From: Altererythrobacter sp. Root672
GTDB lineage: Bacteria > Pseudomonadota > Alphaproteobacteria > Sphingomonadales > Sphingomonadaceae
DNA length: 64,000 nt
Assembly: GCF_001427865.1 (NCBI RefSeq)
Contig: NZ_LMHH01000001.1
Coordinates: 2,232,001-2,296,000, forward strand
Direction: 5' to 3'
Shown: piece by piece, positions 43,086 to 51,279 of the stretch
Layout of the letters: each line of letters begins with the position of its first letter
Numbering within the stretch: position 1 is the stretch's first letter
The notes under the pieces: model-generated
The model's database searches: none
The model's input: only the letters and a program-made list of their open reading frames with translations
What the model was told of the DNA's origin: nothing
Translations under genes and position numbers: made by a program

Positions 43086-43118
43086 GATCATTCCGTCCAG
43101 TGCCGAGCTGCCGATTGG

Positions 43119-44414
43119 TCAGGCGATGTCCTTGGCCTCTTCCATCTGTGGCACCAGCAAGTGGATGACCAGCAGCGCACCCAGGTACGCAAAACCGGCG
43201 ACCGCAAACATCGGCCAGTAGGTCCCAGTCGTGTCCAGGACCCAACCTGTGAACTTTGCCATGAGCATGCCGCCGATCGCCCCCATGGTGCCACCAATGC
43301 CGATGACGGCGCCCACCACCTTGCGGGGAAACAGGTCGGAAGGGAGCGTGTAGAGATTGGCCGAAAAGCCCTGGTGAGCGGCCGTGGCGAGACCGATCAC
43401 AAGCACGGCTCCCCACACGCTGGCAATGCCGGGCGCCAGCATGACCGGCAGCACCGCCAGTCCGCAGACCAGCATTGCTATCTTTCGTGCGAAGTTGATC
43501 GTCTTGCCCTGTGCGATGAGCTTTGAGGACAGCCATCCGCCCGCCACGCTGCCCGCGTCGGAAATCAGGTAGATCGCGACCAAAGGCGGGCCGAAAGTCA
43601 GCAGGTTCAGGCCATGTTCGCGCGCGAAGAAGTCAGGCAGCCAGAACAGGAAGAACCACCAGATCGGGTCGATCATGAACTTGCCGAGAGCATAGGCCCA
43701 GGTCTGCCGGCGCTTGAGCAGGGGCAGCCAGGCGACGTCGCCCGGAGGATCGGCCGGGTCGCTCTCGATATAGGCGAGTTCGGCGGCAGACAGGTTCGCC
43801 TTCTCTCGCGGGCGCCGATAGACGATGAGCCACACCGCAAGCCACACGAAGACCAGCGCGCCTGTGACCAGGAAGGCGGCTCGCCAGCCGAAGTTGAACA
43901 CCAGTATCGGGGCAATGATGGGCGTGATGATGGCGCCGATATTGGCGCCGGCATTGAAGATGCCGACGGCAAAGGCGCGCTCCTTTTTCGGAAACCACTC
44001 CGCCACGGCCTTGATGCCCGCGGGGAAGTTTCCGGATTCGCCGAGCCCCAGCATGAACCGCGCCATGAGGAAATGAGGGATATCGCGCGCGGCCGAAGTA
44101 GCCATTGCGGCGAGGCCCCAGATGACCGCCGCCAGCGAGTAACCGAAGCGCGCGCCGAGCTTGTCGATCAAGCGACCAAAGACGATGTAGCCCAGGGCGT
44201 AGGCCGCCTGGAAGGCAAAGACGATGTCGGCATAGGTGGTTTCGGTCCAGCCGAACTCGTCCTGAAGCGTCGGCTTCAGCACCGCGATCATCTGGCGGTC
44301 GACGTAGTTGATGGCAGTCGCGAAGAAGAGCAGCCCGCATATCGTCCAACGGACGCGCCCCACACGCGTTGCTTGTGCGGCCGGGGCCCCGTCCAGCTCG
44401 ATCATCTCCGCCAT
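43119..44414 (-). CDS. MFS transporter, anion:cation symporter type (hexuronate transporter-like)
   Basis: A 431-residue protein with 12 TM helices. The ATG at 44414 has a gaggag ribosome site 6 nt upstream; earlier in-frame ATGs (44420, 44438) do not. Segments such as NYVDRQMIAVLKPTLQDEFGW, GFGRLIDKLGARFGY-like loop 2-3 and GLGESGNFPAGIKAVAEWFPKKERAFAVGIFNAG are hallmarks of the ACS family (ExuT/GudP). Its position after the FAH-like gene, behind the shared operator at 45311, points to galacturonate or another hexuronate as substrate. Confidence 0.87.
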   Translation of the reverse strand: MAEMIELDGAPAAQATRVGRVRWTICGLLFFATAINYVDRQMIAVLKPTLQDEFGWTETTYADIVFAFQAAYALGYIVFGRLIDKLGARFGYSLAAVIWGLAAMATSAARDIPHFLMARFMLGLGESGNFPAGIKAVAEWFPKKERAFAVGIFNAGANIGAIITPIIAPILVFNFGWRAAFLVTGALVFVWLAVWLIVYRRPREKANLSAAELAYIESDPADPPGDVAWLPLLKRRQTWAYALGKFMIDPIWWFFLFWLPDFFAREHGLNLLTFGPPLVAIYLISDAGSVAGGWLSSKLIAQGKTINFARKIAMLVCGLAVLPVMLAPGIASVWGAVLVIGLATAAHQGFSANLYTLPSDLFPRKVVGAVIGIGGTMGAIGGMLMAKFTGWVLDTTGTYWPMFAVAGFAYLGALLVIHLLVPQMEEAKDIA

Positions 44415-44470
44415 CCTCATCTCCTCGCCGCGCCCCATGCTTGAGCGTCAGCGTCTGTCCCGATCCCGAG

Positions 44471-45277
44471 TTATTCCGGTGTGGCCGCCTCCACCCGGCA
44501 AGCCACGCTGTAGTCATCACCGAACTTCGCCTCGATCCGCTGGCCAGGGGTCACCTGGTGCACGCCCGTCACCGCGCCTGACGAGATCCATTGTCCGGCT
44601 TCGAGCGCGATCCCGCGCTTCGCCAGCAGCTCGAACAGGAACCGAGCGGCCCCGATCGCGCCGTCAGGAAAGGCGCGGGTACTGCCCGAGCCGGCCGAAT
44701 GGCCATCGATGATCGTTGAGACGTCCCAGTCTTCGAAGCCGCTGCCTTGCCAGTCCGCAATTTCGGGTCCGACAACCAGGCCGTTGTTATTCCCGAAGTC
44801 GGAAATGACGGCCATCGGTCCGATCGCGTTGATTGCGCCGAGCGGCGAACTGGCGATCTCGATGCCGACATGGACGCGGTCGATAAGACCGGCTGCCTCT
44901 GCCAGGCTGAAGCTCATCTGACCCGGGCGGGGCGCCGACGCGACGCGAAGTAGGAACTCCGCCTCGCCCGCGGCAAAGCCTTCCGCAAAGACCGGCATTG
45001 AGGGTTCGCCGCCATCCGCAATCGCCAGCTGATCGGCAAATATCGGGCCGGCGAGCCGGTCCGCGCCGAATTGCTCCGACTGAGGCGGCATGACCCGGCC
45101 GACCTTCCAGCCGACCACCTTCTTCCCGAACGAGGCCATCGCCGCGTCCTGAATGGCATAGGCATCTTCAAGCGTCCGCGGCAGCGAGCCGGGGTATTCG
45201 CCCAAGCCCTTGGCTGCGCGGCGAGCCGCCAGAAAGCGGCCGGCAATGGTCGCCGATTCGTCTGCTGGAGATTTCAC
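44471..45277 (-). CDS. FAH-superfamily enzyme (2-keto-4-pentenoate hydratase-like)
   Basis: The GTG at 45277 (268 residues), 6 nt after a gaagg ribosome site, is preferred to the frame start at 45301. The N-terminal half has DAYAIQDAAMASFGKKVVGWKVG, and the core has FAAGEAEFLLRV and VHVGIEIASSPLG with the acidic metal ligands of the FAH/MhpD fold, then SSGAVTGVHQVTPGQRIEAKFG. Such enzymes hydrate or hydrolyse keto-acids. Here it shares an operator with the hexuronate regulon and an operon with the transporter, so it may act on a hexuronate-derived keto-acid. The exact reaction is unknown. Confidence 0.75.
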   Translation of the reverse strand: MKSPADESATIAGRFLAARRAAKGLGEYPGSLPRTLEDAYAIQDAAMASFGKKVVGWKVGRVMPPQSEQFGADRLAGPIFADQLAIADGGEPSMPVFAEGFAAGEAEFLLRVASAPRPGQMSFSLAEAAGLIDRVHVGIEIASSPLGAINAIGPMAVISDFGNNNGLVVGPEIADWQGSGFEDWDVSTIIDGHSAGSGSTRAFPDGAIGAARFLFELLAKRGIALEAGQWISSGAVTGVHQVTPGQRIEAKFGDDYSVACRVEAATPE

Positions 45278-45310
45278 GAGATGCCTTCGTCCTCTTCCCA
45301 CATGGGCGTA

Positions 45311-45327
45311 ATGGAAACCGGTGTCAT
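45311..45327. promoter_or_regulatory. LacI-type operator, site 1 (upstream of FAH-like/transporter operon)
   Basis: ATGGAAACCGGTGTCAT, identical over 17 bp to the site at 46886. It is one half-degenerate copy of the palindrome TGACACCGGTGTCA with the central CG typical of LacI-family operators. It lies 34 bp before the FAH-like start. Confidence 0.75.
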
Positions 45328-45370
45328 TGGCAAGCCAGACAAATGAAGTGATCGCGCGATGCTTGGTCGA

Positions 45371-46885
45371 TCATAGCGTGATGCCGCGTTTCCAGATCGC
45401 AATCTCGCGCTCGTCATTGCGCTCGGAAGCGGTCTGCTCGCCTGAGGCCACGGCCGTGAGCTTGGTCAGCAGATCAGCTGCGACAACGTCCACACCGCTG
45501 TGCAAAACCTGTCCGGCGTCGAAATCGATCCACCCCGGTTTGCGGGCCGCGAGCGAGGAGTTGGAGGCGATCTTCAAGGTAGGTACCGCCGTGCCCAATG
45601 GCGTGCCGCGGCCGGTCGTGAACAGGATCACGGTGGCGCCCGCCGCAGCCAGGGCCGTCGAAGAGATCGCGTCGTTACCGGGCGCCTCGAGTAGAGTCAG
45701 CCCCTTGCGCCGCACCATCTGCCCATAGCGCAAGACATCGGCCACAGCCGCCCCGCCCGACTTCTGCACCGCGCCGAGCGACTTCTCCTCCAAGGTCGTG
45801 ATCCCTCCGGCGATGTTCCCTGGCGAAGGGTTCTCCGAAATCGGCTGTCCGTGGTCGAGGAAGTGGCGCTTGAAGTCATTCACCACCGCGACGATGCCTT
45901 CGAACACGTGCCGGTCGCGCGCCCGTGCCATCAACCCTCGTTCGGCGCCGAACACCTCGGGTATCTCGGACAGGATCGTCGATCCGCCGGCGCCGTTGAC
46001 GAAGTCGGCTATGCGCCCGACCAAGGGGTTCGCGGTCAGACCGCTGAAGCCATCCGAACCGCCGCACTTCAGCCCGACCACCAGTTCGCCGATCGACACT
46101 TCGGTGCGGCAGGCGAGGCGGGCATTTGCCACCAGCGCGTCGATAGCCGCCAAGCCATCGGCCACTTCGTCCCCCGACGACTGCGCAAGGACGGACCGCA
46201 CGCGCGAGCGAGCATGGAGCGGTATTTCCGCCAGCAACGCATCGAGCTGATTTGATTCGCACCCCAGCCCGATGAGCAGGACCCCACCCGCGTTCGGATG
46301 GCTTGCCAGCGCCGCAAGCAGCGAGCGCGTGCCAGCCAAGTCGTCACCCAGCTGCGAGCAGCCGAACGGGTGCGAGAACGCGTGGATGCCATCGACTGCG
46401 CCGGCATGACGGGCGCGGGCGATCTCCGCAATTCGCCCCGCCGTCCGCGCCACGCACCCGACCGTGGGGAGGATCCAGATCTCGTTGCGTGTCCCCACCG
46501 GGCCATCGCCGCGACGATAGCCCTGGAAGACGGCGGATGTGGGAGGCAGCGGCTCGGGAGCGATGGGGGTGTATCGATAGGCCTCGATGTCCTCCAGCAA
46601 CGTTGCCAGGTTGTGGGAGTGGACATGCTCGCCCGGTATCGCGTCGGCGGTCATTCTGCCGATCGGCCACCCGAACTTGCGCACTTCGGCGCCACGTTGA
46701 AGTGGCCTCAAGGCCAGCTTGTGCCCCACGGGAACCGGCTGCTGCACCGTCAGCACCTGCCCCTCGATCTCGAGCTGCTCTTCCACCTCCAGCGGGCGCA
46801 GGGCGATCGCCACATCATCGCTGCGATGGACCCGCAGGAGAGCGGTTCGGTCCAGGCCGGAGGCAAGAGGATCTGATCGCATCAT
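45371..46885 (-). CDS. uxaA: Altronate dehydratase
   Basis: Starting at ATG 46885 (504 residues). An N-terminal SAF domain (about 8-85) precedes the large UxaA/GarD catalytic domain. Conserved parts are GYRRGDGPVGTRNEIWILPTVGC, FSHPFGCSQLGDD, GLGCESNQ, LKCGGSDGFSG and NPSPGNIAGGITTLEEKSLGAVQKSG, including the Cys residues tied to metal binding. It converts D-altronate to 2-keto-3-deoxygluconate, which KdgK then phosphorylates. The start has no ribosome site in the usual window, because the operator lies directly against the ATG. Confidence 0.88.
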   Translation of the reverse strand: MMRSDPLASGLDRTALLRVHRSDDVAIALRPLEVEEQLEIEGQVLTVQQPVPVGHKLALRPLQRGAEVRKFGWPIGRMTADAIPGEHVHSHNLATLLEDIEAYRYTPIAPEPLPPTSAVFQGYRRGDGPVGTRNEIWILPTVGCVARTAGRIAEIARARHAGAVDGIHAFSHPFGCSQLGDDLAGTRSLLAALASHPNAGGVLLIGLGCESNQLDALLAEIPLHARSRVRSVLAQSSGDEVADGLAAIDALVANARLACRTEVSIGELVVGLKCGGSDGFSGLTANPLVGRIADFVNGAGGSTILSEIPEVFGAERGLMARARDRHVFEGIVAVVNDFKRHFLDHGQPISENPSPGNIAGGITTLEEKSLGAVQKSGGAAVADVLRYGQMVRRKGLTLLEAPGNDAISSTALAAAGATVILFTTGRGTPLGTAVPTLKIASNSSLAARKPGWIDFDAGQVLHSGVDVVAADLLTKLTAVASGEQTASERNDEREIAIWKRGITL

Positions 46886-46902
46886 ATGGAAACCGGTGTC
46901 AT
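46886..46902. promoter_or_regulatory. LacI-type operator, site 2 (between uxaA and regulator gene)
   Basis: ATGGAAACCGGTGTCAT, the same 17 bp as site 1. It touches the uxaA start codon and lies 70 bp before the divergent LacI-family gene, so it can control both and give autoregulation. Confidence 0.75.
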
Positions 46903-46972
46903 CTATCCTCCACGAATGAATTCTGCAATAAGCCTCGCGGTGGTCGCAAAGACGGTTGGTCTGAAGGGGTTC

Positions 46973-48043
46973 ATGGTAAAAGAGCAATCAGCTCGTAGCG
47001 CGAACGAAGCGCTCGGATCGGCGCGCGCTGCAAAGCCGACCATCAACGACGTGGCCCGCCTGGCCGGCGTTTCCAAGAAGACCGTCAGCAGGGTGATCAA
47101 CCGATCGCCCTTGCTGAACGAGGAAACGCGGGAAAAGGTGCAGAAGGTGATCGAGGGTCTGGGCTACGTCCCAAACCCCCAGGCCCGCGCCCTGGCGCTG
47201 AGGCGCAATTTCCTGATCGGCCTGATCCACGACAACCCGAACGCCCAGATGGTGCTCAATATGCAGCAGGGCATCCTCGAAGGGCTGCGGGACACCGAGT
47301 TCGCCATGGTGGTGCACCCGGTCGATCGGAATTCGGCCACCATGGTCGACGATCTGCGCGAATTTCTCGAACGCCAGCGGCTGTTCGGGATCGTTCTCCT
47401 GCCGCCGATTTCGGAAGACGATGCCTTGGCGGATCTCTGTAACGAGCTCGGCGTGCGCTACGTGCGCATGGGTTCAGCGGAACTCGACGACAGCGAGCAC
47501 CTCGTCGCCTCGAACGACCGCGAGGCCGTGCGCGAAGCGACGGCCTATCTGATCGAACAGGGGCACAAGCGCATCGGCCTGATCGAAGGGCCGAGGGGTT
47601 TCCGCTCGGCCAAGGAGCGGCGGTATGGCTTCGAAATAGCCCTGTCCGAGGCGCAGATCCACTTGCCCACCAGCCACATCGCCGATGGCAACTACACCTT
47701 CGAAAGCGGGATTGCCGCGGCGAACAAGTTGCTCGACCTCAACCCCCGCCCGACTGCGATTTTCGCCTGTAATGACGAGATGGCCGCGGCGGTGATCTTC
47801 GTCGCGCGCGAACGTGGCATCGCCGTGCCGCAGGATCTGTCAGTGGTCGGATTCGACGATACCCCGATCGCCGCGCACATCTGGCCTCCGCTCACGACCG
47901 TCCGTTGGCCGATCGTGTCGATGGGCCGCGCGGCGGCCGCGAAGCTGTTGAAGGGTGTCGGCGGAGAAGAGTCCGCGGCGGCCGAGGCGCGTTTCCCCTC
48001 GACCTTCGTTCACCGCCAATCGGTTGCGCCGCCTTCCGGCTGA
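46973..48043 (+). CDS. LacI-family transcriptional regulator of the hexuronate locus
   Basis: The ATG at 46973 follows a gaagggg ribosome site (356 residues); a frame from 46886 begins inside the operator and lacks family sequence. The LacI helix-turn-helix is TINDVARLAGVSKKTVSRVINRSP with the hinge NPQARALA. A periplasmic-binding-protein-like ligand domain follows (RRNFLIGLIHDNPN, GLIEGPRGFRSAKERRYGFEIAL, AIFACNDEMAAAVIF, SVVGFDDTPIAAHIWPPLTTVRWP). Five copies of one LacI-type palindrome surround this locus, so it very likely binds them, with a hexuronate or KDG-type inducer. Confidence 0.9.
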   Translation: MVKEQSARSANEALGSARAAKPTINDVARLAGVSKKTVSRVINRSPLLNEETREKVQKVIEGLGYVPNPQARALALRRNFLIGLIHDNPNAQMVLNMQQGILEGLRDTEFAMVVHPVDRNSATMVDDLREFLERQRLFGIVLLPPISEDDALADLCNELGVRYVRMGSAELDDSEHLVASNDREAVREATAYLIEQGHKRIGLIEGPRGFRSAKERRYGFEIALSEAQIHLPTSHIADGNYTFESGIAAANKLLDLNPRPTAIFACNDEMAAAVIFVARERGIAVPQDLSVVGFDDTPIAAHIWPPLTTVRWPIVSMGRAAAAKLLKGVGGEESAAAEARFPSTFVHRQSVAPPSG

Positions 48044-48062
48044 ACGGTGGTTGCCTTCAGCG

Positions 48063-48079
48063 ATGACACCGGTTACCAA
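48063..48079. promoter_or_regulatory. LacI-type operator, site 3 (upstream of kduI)
   Basis: ATGACACCGGTTACCAA; the left half TGACACC is perfect and the right half is degenerate. It lies 26 bp upstream of the kduI start, in the 62-bp gap after the regulator gene. Confidence 0.72.
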
Positions 48080-48105
48080 GAGGTCAGTTGTCAGGAGAGG
48101 GTAAG

Positions 48106-48945
48106 ATGTTCGACCGCACTTATTACGCCACGCATCCCGATATGATGGAATGCGTTTCCAACGAGGAGCTGCGCGATCGCTACCTGATCCCGGGGCTGTT
48201 TCGCCAAGGCGAGTGCGTGCTCAACTACACTCACGCCGATCGCTTCGTGATCGGCGGAGTCTGGGTCGGGCAGGACAGCGTAAAGCTGCCCGACCAGACC
48301 GAGCCGGCCTCGGCCGCCGGGCATCCGTTCCTTGAACGTCGTGAACTAGCGATCGTGAACGTCGGCAGTGTGGATGGCTTCGTCACGGTCGATGGGGTGT
48401 CGTTCGTCCTGTCGAACAAGGACTGTCTCTACGTCACCATGGGGGCGGAAGATGTGCAGCTCTCGGGCGCCGATGCGCGGTTCTACCTCGCTTCGTGCCC
48501 AGCCCATAAGGCCTTCAAGACTCGCAAGCTTTCGATCGCCGACGCCAACTCGCTCGAGCGCGGCAGCCTGGAAGAATCGAACGAGCGCACGATCTTCCAA
48601 CTCGTGATTCCTGGCGTGTGCGACAGCGCACAGCTGGTCATGGGCCTGACGGTGCTCAAGCCGGGCAGCGTGTGGAACACGATGCCGCCGCACATTCACG
48701 AGCGGCGCAGCGAGATCTACTTCTACTTCGAACTGCCGAACGAGAACGACCGCGTGTTCCATTACATGGGCGAAGGCGACGCCATGCGGCACATCGTGGT
48801 CGGCAATGAAGAGGCGGTGATCTCCCCGCCCTGGTCGATCCACATGGGCTCCGGCACGCGCGCTTACGCCTTCATCTGGGCCATGGCGGGCGAGAACCAG
48901 GACTATACCGACATGAACGTCCTCGACATCTGCCAGCTCCAGTGA
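48106..48945 (+). CDS. kduI: 5-dehydro-4-deoxy-D-glucuronate isomerase
   Basis: The ATG at 48106 (279 residues, [14 protein letters not shown]) has a strong aggagagg ribosome site. The cupin-fold isomerase shows the KduI metal-site region [20 protein letters not shown] and later [20 protein letters not shown]. It converts 5-keto-4-deoxyuronate, the product of oligogalacturonide breakdown, to 2,5-diketo-3-deoxygluconate for KduD. It starts a kduI-kduD-kdgK operon behind operator site 3. Confidence 0.95.
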   Translation: MFDRTYYATHPDMMECVSNEELRDRYLIPGLFRQGECVLNYTHADRFVIGGVWVGQDSVKLPDQTEPASAAGHPFLERRELAIVNVGSVDGFVTVDGVSFVLSNKDCLYVTMGAEDVQLSGADARFYLASCPAHKAFKTRKLSIADANSLERGSLEESNERTIFQLVIPGVCDSAQLVMGLTVLKPGSVWNTMPPHIHERRSEIYFYFELPNENDRVFHYMGEGDAMRHIVVGNEEAVISPPWSIHMGSGTRAYAFIWAMAGENQDYTDMNVLDICQLQ

Positions 48946-49700
48946 TGAGCCATCCGTTCGACCTTTCGGGCCGTGTTGCCGTCGTTACCGGGGCGAATAC
49001 CGGTATCGGCCGCGGCATCGCCGTGGCGCTCGCCAGCGCGGGGGCCGATGTCGCGCTGGTCGGCCGCTCGCGCGCCGAAGAAACCGCCGCCGACGTTGTC
49101 GCCCTGGGCCGCCGCGCAGCGCTGATCGACGCCGATCTCTCGACTATCGAGCCGGTCGGCTCGGTGGTCGAGCGCACACTGGCAGAGCTCGGCGGGCTCG
49201 ACATCCTGGTGAACAATGCCGGGATCATCCGGCGTGCCGATGCGGTCGACTTCACCGAAGCGGATTGGGATGCGGTGATCGACACCAATCTCAAGAGCCT
49301 GTTCTTCCTGTGCCAGGCCGCCGGCCGGCAGATGATCGCGCAGGGCCGCGGCAAGATCATCAACATCGCCTCGCTGCTGAGCTTCCAGGGCGGAATCCGC
49401 GTTCCCAGCTACACCGCGTCGAAGAGCGGGGTTGCCGGGCTGACCAAGCTGCTCGCTAACGAGTGGGCGGCAAAGGGCGTCAACGTCAACGCCATCGCGC
49501 CGGGTTATATCGGCACCAACAACACTGCGGCGCTGCAGTCTGACGAGACGCGCAATCGCCAGATCCTTGAGCGCATCCCCGCTGGCCGGTGGGGCGACCC
49601 CAAGGACATCGGCGGAGCAGCGGTGTTCCTGGCCTCGTCGGCTTCCGACTACGTCCACGGCCACGTGCTCGCTGTCGATGGCGGCTGGCTGGCGCGCTGA
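48945..49700 (+). CDS. kduD: 2-deoxy-D-gluconate 3-dehydrogenase
   Basis: A 251-residue classical SDR. The cofactor motif is TGANTGIGRG, followed by NNAGIIRR, catalytic Ser in NIASLLSFQGG and YTASKSG with the Tyr/Lys pair. The NAGIIRR...FQGGIRVPSYTASKSG and PGYIGTNNT segments are typical of KduD. It reduces 2,5-diketo-3-deoxygluconate to KDG. The ATG overlaps the kduI stop by 1 nt (TGATG); a GTG at 48942 is an alternative start. Confidence 0.93.
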   Translation: MSHPFDLSGRVAVVTGANTGIGRGIAVALASAGADVALVGRSRAEETAADVVALGRRAALIDADLSTIEPVGSVVERTLAELGGLDILVNNAGIIRRADAVDFTEADWDAVIDTNLKSLFFLCQAAGRQMIAQGRGKIINIASLLSFQGGIRVPSYTASKSGVAGLTKLLANEWAAKGVNVNAIAPGYIGTNNTAALQSDETRNRQILERIPAGRWGDPKDIGGAAVFLASSASDYVHGHVLAVDGGWLAR

Positions 49701-49704
49701 GACC

Positions 49705-50709
49705 ATGCCGGGATCGATTGCCTGCTTCGGCGAGCTGCTCGTTCGGCTGACCGCCCCCGGACGCGAGCTGCTCCTCCAGTCCGCACGGCTCGATGCCCAT
49801 GTTGGGGGTGCGGAGGCCAATGTCGCGGTCGGCCTGGCTCAGCTCGGCCACGGCACACGGATGTTGAGCGCGGTTCCCGACAATGCGCTGGGCCGGGCCG
49901 CCATAGGGGAACTCCGTCGGCAGGGTGTCGATACCTCGGGCGTCACATTCGGCCCCGGCCGCATGGGCCTATACTTCCTCGCCGCCGGCGCGGGCGTACG
50001 CGCGTCGCAGATCGTCTATGACCGCGAAGGCAGCAGCTTTGCGCTGCTTAGCGACTTCGACTGGGACAGCGCCTTAGCCGGGGTTGAGCTGCTCCACGTC
50101 TCGGGCATCACCCCCGCACTCGGCCCGGTGTCCGCTTTCCTGGCGCGCTCGGCCGTGAAGGCGGCCGAGGAACGAGGCATCGGCGTGTCGTTCGACGGCA
50201 ACTACCGCGCGCAACTGTGGGAACGCTGGGACGGCGACCCGAAGTCGCTGCTGCATCCCCTGGTCGCCTCGGCGGAGATCTTGTTCGGAAACCACCGGGA
50301 CATCTCGCTACTGCTCGGCCGCAGCTTTTCAGGCGATGGCGAGGAGCGGCGGCGTGAAGCGGCGGACGCCGCGTTCGAGGCCTTCCCGAAACTCAAGTAC
50401 ATTGCATCGACGGCCCGCAGGGTAACCAGCGCGGACGAAAACCACATCGCCGCGCGGATCGACAGCCGCGAAGGCAGCGCTCAGACCGAAGAAGTAACCG
50501 TGAGCGGTATCGTCGATCGGATCGGCGCGGGCGACGCCTTCGCGACAGGCATTCTCCATGGCCTCCGGCTGGGCAAGGACCTGCAGGTGACCGCGAGCTA
50601 CGGGCTGGCCCTAGCCTGCCTGAAGCACTCCCTACCCGGCGATGCCAGCCTGTTCCGTCAGGACGACATCGACGCCTTTCTCGCAGGGAATTTCGACGTT
50701 CGCCGGTAA
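49705..50709 (+). CDS. kdgK: 2-dehydro-3-deoxygluconokinase (PfkB family)
   Basis: The ATG at 49705, 4 bp after kduD, gives 334 residues. The ribokinase-type fold shows CFGELLVRLTAPG at the N-terminus, AHVGGAEANVAVGLAQLG (substrate-side glycine motif) and the C-terminal VDRIGAGDAFATGIL anion-hole motif with catalytic Asp. It phosphorylates KDG to KDPG. KDPG aldolase, the next enzyme, is not in this window. Confidence 0.93.
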   Translation: MPGSIACFGELLVRLTAPGRELLLQSARLDAHVGGAEANVAVGLAQLGHGTRMLSAVPDNALGRAAIGELRRQGVDTSGVTFGPGRMGLYFLAAGAGVRASQIVYDREGSSFALLSDFDWDSALAGVELLHVSGITPALGPVSAFLARSAVKAAEERGIGVSFDGNYRAQLWERWDGDPKSLLHPLVASAEILFGNHRDISLLLGRSFSGDGEERRREAADAAFEAFPKLKYIASTARRVTSADENHIAARIDSREGSAQTEEVTVSGIVDRIGAGDAFATGILHGLRLGKDLQVTASYGLALACLKHSLPGDASLFRQDDIDAFLAGNFDVRR

Positions 50710-50752
50710 CGCCGGCGGCAGCCTCCAAACCGGCTCACCTTTCCACCGTTTC

Positions 50753-50829
50753 GTCATTCCCGCGAACGCGGGAACCCAGTCGGCTCTTGTGGGCGCTCGC
50801 CCTGGATCCCCGCCTTCGCGGGGATGACG
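50753..50829. repeat. Double-hairpin palindromic repeat (REP-like)
   Basis: Two small palindromes: 50757-50774 (TTCCCGCG / CGCGGGAA) and 50806-50825 (ATCCCCGC / GCGGGGAT with a CTTC loop). They are bounded by inverted ends CGTCAT and ATGACG. This is a common intergenic element type in Proteobacteria. It lies between the convergent kdgK and cupin genes and may act as a terminator. Confidence 0.6.
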
Positions 50830-50898
50830 AAGTTAGGGAAGAGGGATCGCTAGCTCAACGCCCCCTCATCTTCGCGCCTTCGCGCCTTTGTGTGGGAT

Positions 50899-51279
50899 CT
50901 AAGGATCCGGGTGCTTCAGCGGGTACGAGATGATCAGGTTGAGCGGTTCGCTGCCAAGCTGGCGGATGCCGACATTGTCGCCCGCGTAGAAGTAAGCGGC
51001 CATGCCCGGCCCAACCTTCGAGGTCTTGCCGTCCGAAATGACCTCGCCCTCACCGGACAGCACGTAATAGACCTCGTCATGGTCGATCGGGTGCGCACCG
51101 ATCGCCGCGCCGGGGTGAAGCACGCGGCGGCGGAACTCCATTGTCCGGTTCGGAACCTTGTCGCTGATCCGGTAGGCGGTGCTCATCCCGATGGCGCCGT
51201 GCGGCGGAGGCTCGTCACGGACGACATCGGCCTCGGCCACGATCACGGCGGCGGGGGCAAGCAGCAGCAACCAGCTCAT
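50899..51279 (-). CDS. Cupin-domain protein of the pectin locus
   Basis: A 126-residue protein with a hydrophobic N-terminus (about 2-15) that may be a signal peptide. A single cupin barrel has PGAAIGAHPIDHDEVYYVLSGEGEV (motif 1) and GPGMAAYFYAGDNVGIRQLG (motif 2). It overlaps the pectate lyase stop by 4 nt (ATGA), so it is translated with that enzyme. KdgF, which opens unsaturated uronates, is also a small cupin. The match here is only general, so I leave the gene unnamed; a periplasmic uronate-processing role is plausible. Confidence 0.75.
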   Translation of the reverse strand: MSWLLLLAPAAVIVAEADVVRDEPPPHGAIGMSTAYRISDKVPNRTMEFRRRVLHPGAAIGAHPIDHDEVYYVLSGEGEVISDGKTSKVGPGMAAYFYAGDNVGIRQLGSEPLNLIISYPLKHPDP

